A program made the position numbers and the translations under genes. Shown one piece after another: positions 36,299 to 44,154 of a stretch of DNA of 64,000 bases. Numbering within the stretch: the stretch's first letter is position 1; every line of letters starts with the position of its first letter. Below the pieces are notes generated by a model that saw nothing but the letters and a program-made list of their open reading frames with translations, was not told where the DNA came from and ran no database searches. The DNA lies in NCBI GenBank assembly GCA_964513155.1, contig CAZEMA010000002.1, positions 1-64,000 on the forward strand. Reading direction: 5' to 3'. Origin of the DNA: DATEAV01 sp964513155. Its GTDB lineage: Bacteria > Chloroflexota > Anaerolineae > Anaerolineales > E44-bin32.

Positions 36299-37255
36299 AT
36301 GGCCAAGAAGAGCGAGAAGAAGGTTGCGGTCGTCGCCGTTGGCGGCAACTCCCTGATCAAGGACAAGGCCCACCAGACGGTCCCGGACCAGTATGCGGCC
36401 GGGGCGGAATCGATGGTCCACATCGCTGGGATGATTGAGGCCGGATGGGATGTGGTCATTACGCATGGCAACGGACCCCAGGTCGGGTTCATCCTTCGCC
36501 GGGTGGAGCTGGCGCTGCATGAACTGCATCCCGTTCCGCTCGACTTCTGCGGCGCCGATACCCAAGGCGCCATTGGCTACATGTTTCAGCAAGCGTTGTA
36601 CAATGAGTTCCGCAAGCGGGGGATTAAGAAGCAGGCGGCGACGGTTGTCACCCAGACGCTGGTCGACCGCAATGACCCGGCGTTCCGGAACCCTTCCAAA
36701 CCGATCGGGTCATTCATGGACGAGCCCACAGCGGTCAGGCACCGCCAGGAAGACAAGTGGGCCGTCGTCGAGGACGCCGGCCGGGGCTGGCGGCGGGTCG
36801 TGCCCTCGCCCCTTCCGATCCGCATCATTGAGACCGAGGCGATTGAGTCCTTGATCCGACAGGGGTTCGTCGTCATCAGCGTCGGTGGCGGCGGGATCCC
36901 AGTGGTCGAGGATGGGCAAGGGAACCTCGTTGGCGTCGAGGCCGTGATCGACAAGGACTTCGGAGCCGCCATCCTGGCCTCGAGCATCAAGGCCGATCTG
37001 TTCCTGATCACCACTGCCGTGGAGAAGGTGGCTCTGAACTACAACAAGCCGAACCAGCAGTGGCTGGACCGGATGACGCTGCCGGAGGCCAAGAAGTACC
37101 TGGCCGAGGGGCACTTCGCCAAGGGCAGCATGGAGCCGAAGATTCGGGCCATCCTCAACTATCTGGAGCAGGGTGGAAAGAAAGCTCTGATCACCAATCC
37201 GCAGAACATTGAGCGCGCCCTGAAGGGCGAGACAGGGACGTACATCGAGCCCTGA
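36299..37255 (+). CDS. arcC: Carbamate kinase
   Basis: 318 residues with the amino acid kinase fold and a complete family set: AVGGNSLI, VVITHGNGPQVGFILRR, VISVGGGGIPVVED, VEAVIDKDFGAAILAS, HFAKGSMEPKIRAI and GTYI. In the catabolic direction it makes ATP from ADP and carbamoyl phosphate, releasing ammonia and carbon dioxide. It starts 17 bases after the YgeW-like gene and follows two carbamoyltransferases, the arrangement expected for substrate-level ATP formation from ureido compounds. E. coli YqeA in the yge locus is the functional parallel; arginine deiminase genes are absent, so arginine fermentation is unlikely. Confidence 0.92.
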   Translation: MAKKSEKKVAVVAVGGNSLIKDKAHQTVPDQYAAGAESMVHIAGMIEAGWDVVITHGNGPQVGFILRRVELALHELHPVPLDFCGADTQGAIGYMFQQALYNEFRKRGIKKQAATVVTQTLVDRNDPAFRNPSKPIGSFMDEPTAVRHRQEDKWAVVEDAGRGWRRVVPSPLPIRIIETEAIESLIRQGFVVISVGGGGIPVVEDGQGNLVGVEAVIDKDFGAAILASSIKADLFLITTAVEKVALNYNKPNQQWLDRMTLPEAKKYLAEGHFAKGSMEPKIRAILNYLEQGGKKALITNPQNIERALKGETGTYIEP

Positions 37256-37356
37256 TGTGGGGATCTCCCGACGAAAGGAGGTGGTCAATCCGACAGGAGC
37301 AAGGCAATCTGGATGACTGTTGAGCCTAAGCCGTTTCTGATTAGGAGGAGTTTGAG

Positions 37357-38640
37357 ATGTCTAGGAATAGAATGTGGCGCGTCGCCGCCTTGCTCGTGAT
37401 GACCGCCATGATCGTCGCGGCATGCGGTCCCGCAGCGACGCCTAGCGCCGCCCCGGAGACACAGGCACCGCCGACCCAGGCGCCACCGCCGACCCAGGCG
37501 CCTCCACCGACCGCCGTGCCGCCCCAGGAGTTCGTCTTCGGCCTGCTGATGGTCGGGCCGTACAATGACCACGGCTGGAGCCAGGCCCACTATGAGGCTG
37601 GCCTGTACGTCGAGGAGCATATCCCCGGCGCCCGAATGATCTACATTGACAAGGTCAACACCTCCGATCGGCCCGGCACCACGCCGGCCCAGCTCGCCGA
37701 GGACCTCCTGGCGCAGGGTGCCCAACTGATCATCTTCAGCTCGGATGACATGAAGGACGGCGCCACCGAGTTCGCCACCGCCCACCCCGAGATCCCGGTC
37801 ATCCATGCCTCCGGCGACGTGGCCTGGGCTGAGGGCATGAACTACGTCGGCCTGCCCAACATGGTCAATGTCATGCCGAGGGCGGAGGACGCCAAGCACA
37901 TCGCCGGCTGCGCCGCCGCCCTGACCACCCAGACCGGCAGGATCGGATACCTCGGACCCCTCATCAACGACGAGACCCGCCGCCTAGCCGCCTCGGCTTA
38001 CCTCGGCGCCCGCTACTGCTGGACTGAGATCCTGGGCCGTGATCCGGCAGATCTCGAGTTCAGCGTTGTGTGGATCGGATTCTGGTTCAACATCCCTGGC
38101 TTCACCGCCGATCCGACTCAGGTGGCTGACACCTTCTACAACGGCGGCTACGATGTTGTCATCTCCGGCATCGACACCACCGAAGGCCTGATCGAGGCTC
38201 GCAGGATTACCGAGGCGGGTAACCCGGTCTTCGATGTCGCCTACGACTACGAACGCGGATGCGATGAAGCGCCGGAGGTCTGCCTCGGGGCCGCCTACTT
38301 CAATTGGCGGCCGTTCTACCTGCGGTACATCCAGGCTGCCATCGATGGGACCTTCGCGCCCGCCTTCGAGTGGCTCGGCCCGGATTGGACCGACATCAAC
38401 AACCTCGACACCTCCTACACCGGCTTCGTCCAGGGCCCTGGCCTGAGCGCAGAGGCCTCGGCCAAACTGGACCAGTTCATCGCTCTATTGGCCGGTGGCC
38501 TGAATCTGTGGACCGGCCCGATCAACCTGCAGGACGGCACCGTCTATCTGACGGACGGCCAAGTTGCCACCGACCAGCAGATCTGGTACCTGCCTCAGCT
38601 CCTGGAAGGCATGGAAGGCCAGAGCGTACCACCACAGTAG
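37357..38640 (+). CDS. BMP/PnrA-family nucleoside-binding lipoprotein
   Basis: 427 residues. Lipoprotein signal peptide with lipobox IVAAC (Cys about 23), a Pro/Thr/Gln linker with repeated PPTQAP units, then a type I periplasmic-binding fold of the basic-membrane-protein family: LMVGPYNDHGWSQAHYEAG, IIFSSDDMKDG, and GYDVVISGIDTTEGLIEA. Family members (PnrA, BmpA/YufN type) bind purine nucleosides, and the aromatic-rich start of the binding cleft fits. Well placed AGGAGG precedes the ATG. It feeds the ABC importer encoded immediately downstream. A 13-bp hairpin follows the stop codon. Confidence 0.9.
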   Translation: MSRNRMWRVAALLVMTAMIVAACGPAATPSAAPETQAPPTQAPPPTQAPPPTAVPPQEFVFGLLMVGPYNDHGWSQAHYEAGLYVEEHIPGARMIYIDKVNTSDRPGTTPAQLAEDLLAQGAQLIIFSSDDMKDGATEFATAHPEIPVIHASGDVAWAEGMNYVGLPNMVNVMPRAEDAKHIAGCAAALTTQTGRIGYLGPLINDETRRLAASAYLGARYCWTEILGRDPADLEFSVVWIGFWFNIPGFTADPTQVADTFYNGGYDVVISGIDTTEGLIEARRITEAGNPVFDVAYDYERGCDEAPEVCLGAAYFNWRPFYLRYIQAAIDGTFAPAFEWLGPDWTDINNLDTSYTGFVQGPGLSAEASAKLDQFIALLAGGLNLWTGPINLQDGTVYLTDGQVATDQQIWYLPQLLEGMEGQSVPPQ

Positions 38641-38656
38641 ACTGCGCGTCAGTATC

Positions 38657-38687
38657 TTGGGGGAAGGCGGATCACGCCTTCCCCCAA
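38657..38687 (+). other. Intercistronic hairpin between the binding protein and ATPase genes
   Basis: TTGGGGGAAGGCG (38657-38669) pairs perfectly over 13 bp with CGCCTTCCCCCAA (38675-38687) around GATCA. There is no U-tract, so it is better read as an mRNA-stabilising or attenuating stem than a full terminator. It hides a possible early ATG (38688) of the next gene. Confidence 0.75.
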
Positions 38688-38702
38688 ATGCAGAAGGACA
38701 GG

Positions 38703-40193
38703 ATGAAGATCGAACTCCAGGAGATCCACAAGTCGTTCGGTCCGGTCCATGCCAATGAAGGCATCTGCCTGACCATCCCTCCCGGCACGATTATGGGCAT
38801 CCTGGGCGAGAATGGTGCCGGGAAGAGCACGCTGATGAAGATTCTCTCCGGATCCATCCATGCCGACGGAGGACGAATCCTGCTCGATGGTCACGATGCC
38901 TCCATCCAGACCCCTTCGGACGCCATCCGCAATGGCATCGGGATGCTTCATCAGGACCCGCTGGACTTTCCGCCGATGCGGGTGATCGACAGCTTCCTGA
39001 GCGGTCACCCGAGTGGGCTCTTCCCCAGAAAGAACGCGGCCGTGCAGGCACTCCTCGACCTGGAAGAGCGCTTCGACTTCTCTATCGAACCGGAGGCCTA
39101 TGTCGAGGCGCTTACCGTCGGGGAGCGGCAGCAGCTCGAGATCCTGAGGCTGCTATGGCTCGGTGTGAATGCCCTGATCCTGGACGAGCCTACCACCGGC
39201 ATCAGCGCTCTCCAGAAGGAGAAGCTCTTCGCCGCGCTGCGGCGGCTGGCCGAACAGGGGAAGACGGTGATCTTCGTCTCCCACAAGCTGGAAGAGGTGG
39301 AGGAGCTCTGTGACCACGCGGCGGTGCTGCGCAGCGGGCAACTGGTCGGTGAGGCAGAGCCACCGTTTCACACCGATCAGCTGGTGGAGATGATGTTCGG
39401 CAAGATGATATCGCTTGGTGGGCGGCGGCCGGCCGAGGTCGGCGCGCCGACACTCGAGCTAGGTGGCGTCAGCGTGGAGGGCCACCGGCTGCGCGTCTCA
39501 GATGTCAACCTCCAGGTGCGCTCTGGCGAGGTGATCGGCCTAGCGGGTATGGAAGGCAGCGGCCAGCGACTGTTTCTGCGGGCCTGCGCCGGCCTAACCC
39601 GACCTGTCTCCGGACGCATCCGCATCCGCGGGCGCGATCTGACCGGCAAGGGTTACCGCGCCTTCCTGCGCCAGGGGATTGCCTATCTGCCGGGCTCTCG
39701 CCTGGAGGAAGGCCTGATCTCCGGGCTCACCCTGACCGAGCACTTCACGCTGGCCCAGGAGGGCCGGGGCTTGCTGATCGACCAGCGCGCCTGTCACGGC
39801 CTCGCCGAGGGGCGAATCTCTGACTTCAACATCCACGGCCAGCCGGAGTCCACCGTCGAATCGCTCTCCGGCGGCAACCAGCAGCGGGCCCTGCTAGCGC
39901 TCCTGAAGTCGCCGCTTTCGCTGCTCCTCATGGAGCATCCGACGCGGGGCCTCGACATCGAGTCCGTCGTCTGGATGTGGGGAAAGCTGCGAGAACGGCG
40001 CCTGCAAGGCACGGCCATCATCTTCATCTCTTCGGATCTGGAGGAAATCCTGCTCTACAGTGATCGAATCCTTGTCTTCTTTGGCGGAAGGGTCTCCCGG
40101 CCGCTCGGCGCCTCGGCGACGACCGTGGACCACCTCGGCCAACTGATCGGAGGCGCGGGTTGGGATACCTTTGACCAGGAGCGCGTCCCTTGA
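38703..40193 (+). CDS. ABC importer ATPase with two nucleotide-binding domains (nucleoside type)
   Basis: 496 residues from ATG 38703, with AGAAGG upstream. The first domain has Walker A GENGAGKSTLMKIL, signature LTVGERQQLEIL and Walker B LILDEPTTGIS. The second has the usual degenerate P-loop GMEGSGQRLFLRA, signature SLSGGNQQRALLALL and LLLMEHPTRGLD. This tandem layout is that of RbsA/NupO-like ATPases working with BMP receptors and two distinct permeases, as found here. I rejected ATG 38688 because it falls against the hairpin and lacks a ribosome-binding site. The stop overlaps the next start. Confidence 0.92.
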   Translation: MKIELQEIHKSFGPVHANEGICLTIPPGTIMGILGENGAGKSTLMKILSGSIHADGGRILLDGHDASIQTPSDAIRNGIGMLHQDPLDFPPMRVIDSFLSGHPSGLFPRKNAAVQALLDLEERFDFSIEPEAYVEALTVGERQQLEILRLLWLGVNALILDEPTTGISALQKEKLFAALRRLAEQGKTVIFVSHKLEEVEELCDHAAVLRSGQLVGEAEPPFHTDQLVEMMFGKMISLGGRRPAEVGAPTLELGGVSVEGHRLRVSDVNLQVRSGEVIGLAGMEGSGQRLFLRACAGLTRPVSGRIRIRGRDLTGKGYRAFLRQGIAYLPGSRLEEGLISGLTLTEHFTLAQEGRGLLIDQRACHGLAEGRISDFNIHGQPESTVESLSGGNQQRALLALLKSPLSLLLMEHPTRGLDIESVVWMWGKLRERRLQGTAIIFISSDLEEILLYSDRILVFFGGRVSRPLGASATTVDHLGQLIGGAGWDTFDQERVP

Positions 40194-41233
40194 ACGATGG
40201 CACTCGCTGGGCGGGCGTGGGCTTTCGTCTCGCTGCCGTCCTCCTGGCGCTCATCGTCACCACGGTCATCCTGGTGCTGGCCGGCGCGCCGCCCCTGGAA
40301 GCCTACCGCCTGATCCTTGTCGGATCCCTGGGCTCGATGCGCAACCTGGCAAACGTACTGGTGGCTTGGGCCCCGCTCCTCTTGGCCACGTCAGGGTTGT
40401 TGATCACGTTCACCGCCGGGCTGTGGAACATCGGGATCGAAGGTCAGATTGCCCTCGGGGCGATCCTGACGACAGGTGCCTTGCGCACCTTCGAGACCAG
40501 CACGGTCTCGCCTGGCCTGGTCATCGGATTGAGCATCCTCGCCGGCGCGCTCGGGGGCGCACTCTGGGCTGCCCTCATCGGCGCGCTCAAGACCTTCGGC
40601 GGCGTCAATGAGATCTTCGGCGGACTGGGGATGAACTTTGTCGCGACAGCGTTGACCATATGGCTGATCTTCGGTCCGTGGAAGCGGCCCGGCACGGGCT
40701 CGATGAGCGGGACCGAGCCCTTCCCACAGCACCTCTGGCTTCCCCAGATCGGTGATCTCAGGCTGAGCTGGCACGCGTTGGTGGTAGCGGTGGTGGGTAT
40801 CGCTTTTGTCTACTTGCTCTTGAACGGCACCCACTTCGGCCTGCGCCTGAAGGCGGTCGGCAAGAACGCCCGGGCGGCGTTCCTCATGGGCATCCCGACC
40901 TCCGGCTACATGATGCTCGCCTTCTTGCTGTGCGGTGCCCTGGCCGGCCTCGCCGGCGCCCTGCAGGTGACCGCGGTCTACCATCGTTTGATCCCCGCCA
41001 TCTCGAGCGGCTACGGTTTCCTTGGCCTGATGGTGGCGATGCTGGTCAACTATCAGGCACTTTGGGCCGCCCCAGTCGCCTTCTTCTTCGCCGCCTTGAA
41101 CATCGGAAGCATCCAGTTGCCCCTCGTTCTGAGGCTGGATTCCTTGCTCTCGGGCGTCATGCAAGGGACGCTGGTTCTCTTCGTGCTGGCGATGGAAGGC
41201 GTCCGCCAGCGCTTCATGACCCGCAGGCCCTAA
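40190..41233 (+). CDS. ABC importer permease 1 (BPD_transp_2 family, nucleoside type)
   Basis: 347 residues with about ten hydrophobic segments. The branched-chain-type permease motif is visible as GLWNIGIEGQIALGAI, with GGVNEIFGGLGMNFVA and the cytosolic coupling region KAVGKNARAAFLMGIPTSGY. It starts at TTG 40190, overlapping the ATPase stop by 4 bases, so expression is coupled. Together with the next permease it forms the channel for the BMP-type lipoprotein. Nucleoside or purine uptake is inferred from family and island context. Confidence 0.9.
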   Translation: MNDGTRWAGVGFRLAAVLLALIVTTVILVLAGAPPLEAYRLILVGSLGSMRNLANVLVAWAPLLLATSGLLITFTAGLWNIGIEGQIALGAILTTGALRTFETSTVSPGLVIGLSILAGALGGALWAALIGALKTFGGVNEIFGGLGMNFVATALTIWLIFGPWKRPGTGSMSGTEPFPQHLWLPQIGDLRLSWHALVVAVVGIAFVYLLLNGTHFGLRLKAVGKNARAAFLMGIPTSGYMMLAFLLCGALAGLAGALQVTAVYHRLIPAISSGYGFLGLMVAMLVNYQALWAAPVAFFFAALNIGSIQLPLVLRLDSLLSGVMQGTLVLFVLAMEGVRQRFMTRRP

Positions 41234-41245
41234 GGGAGACGACCC

Positions 41246-42109
41246 TTGAGCACTGAAATCGTCCTTGTCGGGTTAGCAGGCGTCTTGGCTTCGGCGGCAC
41301 CCATCGTCTTCGCCGCGATTGGCGAGACGCTGACCGAACGCTCGGGCGTCATCAACCTCTCGGTCAACGGGACCATCCTCCTCTCGGCCATGGGCTCTTT
41401 TGCCGTGGCCGTCGACACGGGCAGCCTGCTTCTGGGCTTCCTGGCCGGCATGGTGATCGGCGCGGCTGTGGCCCTCGTCATTGCGTTTTCTAGCATTACC
41501 TTGAAGCAATCGCAGGTGGCAGTGGGTTTCGTCCTGGCCCTCCTGGCTCGGGATCTGGCGTACTTCGTGGGGAACCCGTACATGGGGCTTTCAGGGCCGC
41601 GCCTGCCTTCGCTCCCTGTCCCGGGCCTGGAGCAGCTCCCGATCCTGGGCCCTCTCCTGTTTCGTCAGAACCTGCTCGTCTACTTAAGCTTCGCGGCTAT
41701 CTTCCTCGCCTGGGTATGGATCTTCCGGACCCACCCGGGCCTCACGCTGCGGGGGATCGGCGAGCGGCCNNNNNNNNNNNNNNNNNNNNNNNNNNNNNNN
41801 NNNNNNNNNNNNNNNNNNNNNNNNNNNNNNNNNNNNNNNNNNNNNNNNNNNNNNNNNNNNNNNNNNNNNCAGTGGCTGGGATTGGTCTTGCAGTCCAGCT
41901 TGCCAAACATCCCGTCCCAGGTACTACAAGTGGCTCCCTTCCCGCTCATGATCCTCACATTGCTCCTGGTCAACGTCGGCAACGCCGAGTGGGTGGAGCG
42001 GACCCTGGCGGGACTGCCGGACGAGGCGCGGCGAATCATTGCACGCGTGTTGCGTTCGCTGCGGGCCTCGCCCCCTGCCTCGTTGGGAACGCCGTTCGAG
42101 AGCGAGTGA
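41246..42109 (+). CDS. ABC importer permease 2, interrupted by an assembly gap
   Basis: The first 174 residues (TTG 41246, with GGGAG eight bases upstream) show GETLTERSGVINLSVNGTIL, LKQSQVAVGFVLALLARDLA and HPGLTLRGIGER. After 100 N the frame resumes with QWLGLVLQSSLPNIPSQVLQ and the final helix LMILTLLLVNVGNAEW. Relatives have roughly 300-320 residues. The 33 residues allowed by the gap are too few for the missing helices, so the real gap is probably over 200 bases. The frame continuity across the N run is accidental. Partner of permease 1. Confidence 0.85.
   Translation: MSTEIVLVGLAGVLASAAPIVFAAIGETLTERSGVINLSVNGTILLSAMGSFAVAVDTGSLLLGFLAGMVIGAAVALVIAFSSITLKQSQVAVGFVLALLARDLAYFVGNPYMGLSGPRLPSLPVPGLEQLPILGPLLFRQNLLVYLSFAAIFLAWVWIFRTHPGLTLRGIGERXXXXXXXXXXXXXXXXXXXXXXXXXXXXXXXXXXQWLGLVLQSSLPNIPSQVLQVAPFPLMILTLLLVNVGNAEWVERTLAGLPDEARRIIARVLRSLRASPPASLGTPFESE
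41770..41869. other. Assembly gap (100 N) inside permease 2
   Basis: Placeholder gap; flanks do not overlap. It removes the coupling helix and two or three membrane segments of the permease. Confidence 0.98.
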
Positions 42110-42194
42110 CCTGACGGAGGTGGACCCCCTAGCCACACCTGACACGCTTGAGCCGCGCTCCCCAACACTGCACAAACCCTTCGGAGGTGTGTCC

Positions 42195-44045
42195 ATGTCC
42201 CCATCTGTGCGTACCAGCAAGCCCGCCGGCTACACCCATGTGCGGCGCTCGCTGCATGAAGTCACATTGGACATGGTGGCGACGGCCATGGGCCGAGAGC
42301 CGGCTGACCTGGTGATCCGCAAGGGCCGGCTGGTGAATGTCAACGTTGGACGCATCCAGGAGGACGTCGACATCGCCGTCCGCCACGGACTGATCGCCTT
42401 CGTGGGCGACGCCTCTCATATCCCCGTTGGAGATCACACCAAGGTCGTGGAGGCGAAAGGCCGCCACATCCTGCCGGGATTCGTCGACACCCACATGCAC
42501 GTGGAGAGCAGCATGGTGGACGTGCGCAGCTATGCTGCCTCGCTGCTGCCCCACGGCACCACCACCATCGCCTGCGACAATCACGAGATCACCAACGTCT
42601 TAGGCTTGCGGGCCGTGGAGCTCTTCTCGGTTGCCTCCCAGGGCTTGCCGTTGAAGGTGCTGGTGGCCATGCCCGTTTGTGTGCCGTCCATTCCCACGTT
42701 CGAGGATGCCGGGGCCGTGATCACCGACGCCGAGGTGGCAGAAGCATACCGGCAGGGCTGGGCCCAGTTGCAGGGCGAGCAGATGAACTTCCCGGGTGTG
42801 ATCTACGGCGACCCCGGGGTGCATGCCATCACAGCTGCCTCCCTGCGCGCCGGGATCGTGCTGACCGGGCACTACTCCAGCCCGGAAATCGACAAGGGCC
42901 TGCCTGCCTTCGTGGCCGCCGGGATGAACGGCTGCCACGAGGCCACCTCGGCCCGTGAGGCGCTCCGGCGCGTCGAACTCGGCTGCTATGCACAACAGCG
43001 ATACGGAACCGCTTGGCTGGATATGCCCAATACGATCAAGGCCGTCACCGAGAACCCTGGCATTGACACCCGTTACTTCACTCTCATCACCGACGACATC
43101 ACTCCGGAGACGCTGGTCTCCCACGGGCACCTGAGCCGCGTGGTGCGCGACGCCATCGCCCAGGGAGTCCCGCCTATCACCGCCATCCAGATGGTCACGA
43201 TCAACGCGGCCCAGATGCTGGAGAAGTCGCGCTGGATCGGCACCGTCTCGCCTGGCCGTGCAGCGGACATCCTCCTGGTGAGCGACCTGGTCAAGGTCAA
43301 AGTTGACCAGGTCTACTCCGACGGGGTGCTCGTGGCTGAGAACGGCAAGCTTGTGGTCGACATCCGGCCCTACAAATACCCGGACTGGGCTGTGAAATCC
43401 ATGCACGTGGACCCGGTCGAGGCCGCTGACTTTCGTGTGCCGCATTCGGGCGGGCCCGCCAAAGTGCGGGTGATGAGAGTCTTTCCCGGATACGTACACA
43501 CTCAGGAGGAGCAAGTCGAGCTCAAGCCCGTGGAGGGCGCCCTCCAGGCGGACGCCGGGCGCGATCTGGCAAAGGTGGCCGTCTTCTACCGTCATGAGCC
43601 GAAAGAGGGTCTCTCCGGCACCAAGGGTCTTGGGTTCGTCACCGGCCTCTCGTTCAGACCTCACGTAGCCTTCGGCTCAACCGTGGCGCACGACTGCCAT
43701 AACCTGATGGTGATCGGCACCGCCGACGAGGAGATGGCCGTCGCCGCCAACGAACTGATCCGGATCGGAGGCGGCATGGTCGTTGCCATCGACGGCAAGG
43801 TGCGGGCTGCTCTGCCCCTGCCGCTCGCCGGGTTGATGTCGCTCGAGCCGGCGGCGGTGGTCGCCGACCAGCTCCGCAAGGTCGAGGAGGCAATCCGCGA
43901 GGCAGGCTGCACGGCGGATTCGGTCGAGATGACCATCAGCCTGCTTTCGCTGATCGTCCTGCCCGAACTTCATCTCTCCAACCGTGGGTACGTGCAACTC
44001 CTGCCAGGCCAGCCGCCCAGGTTCGTGGATGTTCTGGTGAGCTGA
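42195..44045 (+). CDS. Adenine deaminase family amidohydrolase, copy 2
   Basis: 616 residues from ATG 42195, preceded by GGAGG. Same two-domain plan as copy 1: REPADLVIRKGRLVNV, FVDTHMHVESSM, CDNHEITNVLG, GHYSSPEI, ITDDITPETLVSHGHLSRV and LLSLIVLPELHLSNRG. It differs at the segment around the conserved His-Glu, which reads MNGCHEATS rather than the DHE of the classical enzyme and of copy 1. Copy 2 also has CDNHE where copy 1 has DPHE. Substrate may thus be another aminopurine or a cyclic amide. It follows the transporter genes closely and is likely co-transcribed with them. Confidence 0.82.
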   Translation: MSPSVRTSKPAGYTHVRRSLHEVTLDMVATAMGREPADLVIRKGRLVNVNVGRIQEDVDIAVRHGLIAFVGDASHIPVGDHTKVVEAKGRHILPGFVDTHMHVESSMVDVRSYAASLLPHGTTTIACDNHEITNVLGLRAVELFSVASQGLPLKVLVAMPVCVPSIPTFEDAGAVITDAEVAEAYRQGWAQLQGEQMNFPGVIYGDPGVHAITAASLRAGIVLTGHYSSPEIDKGLPAFVAAGMNGCHEATSAREALRRVELGCYAQQRYGTAWLDMPNTIKAVTENPGIDTRYFTLITDDITPETLVSHGHLSRVVRDAIAQGVPPITAIQMVTINAAQMLEKSRWIGTVSPGRAADILLVSDLVKVKVDQVYSDGVLVAENGKLVVDIRPYKYPDWAVKSMHVDPVEAADFRVPHSGGPAKVRVMRVFPGYVHTQEEQVELKPVEGALQADAGRDLAKVAVFYRHEPKEGLSGTKGLGFVTGLSFRPHVAFGSTVAHDCHNLMVIGTADEEMAVAANELIRIGGGMVVAIDGKVRAALPLPLAGLMSLEPAAVVADQLRKVEEAIREAGCTADSVEMTISLLSLIVLPELHLSNRGYVQLLPGQPPRFVDVLVS

Positions 44046-44097
44046 GCAGCCCGCTGACCTGGCCAGCGATGGCCGCACCCGTAGAGAGTGAAGCTGT

Positions 44098-44138
44098 CCC
44101 TGCACCGGCTGCGGGCCGGTTCGGAGCCGGTGCACGGG
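44098..44138 (+). other. GC-rich hairpin in the leader of the threonine-synthase-like gene
   Basis: TGCACCGGCT (44101-44110) pairs with AGCCGGTGCA (44125-44134), extended by CCC/GGG with one bulge. It ends 4 bases before the AGAGG ribosome-binding site, so folding could influence translation. No known riboswitch class was recognised. Confidence 0.5.
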
Positions 44139-44154
44139 CGAAGAGGTGAGTTGC

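Noticed and set aside
37276..37340. Small gene after the strong AAAGGAGGTG
   Set aside because: No start codon at a usable distance. The ATG at 37314 opens a short frame that runs into the binding-protein gene in another frame.
44098..44138. Riboswitch before the threonine-synthase-like gene
   Set aside because: Only a single GC-rich hairpin is present; no conserved core of a known class is visible.
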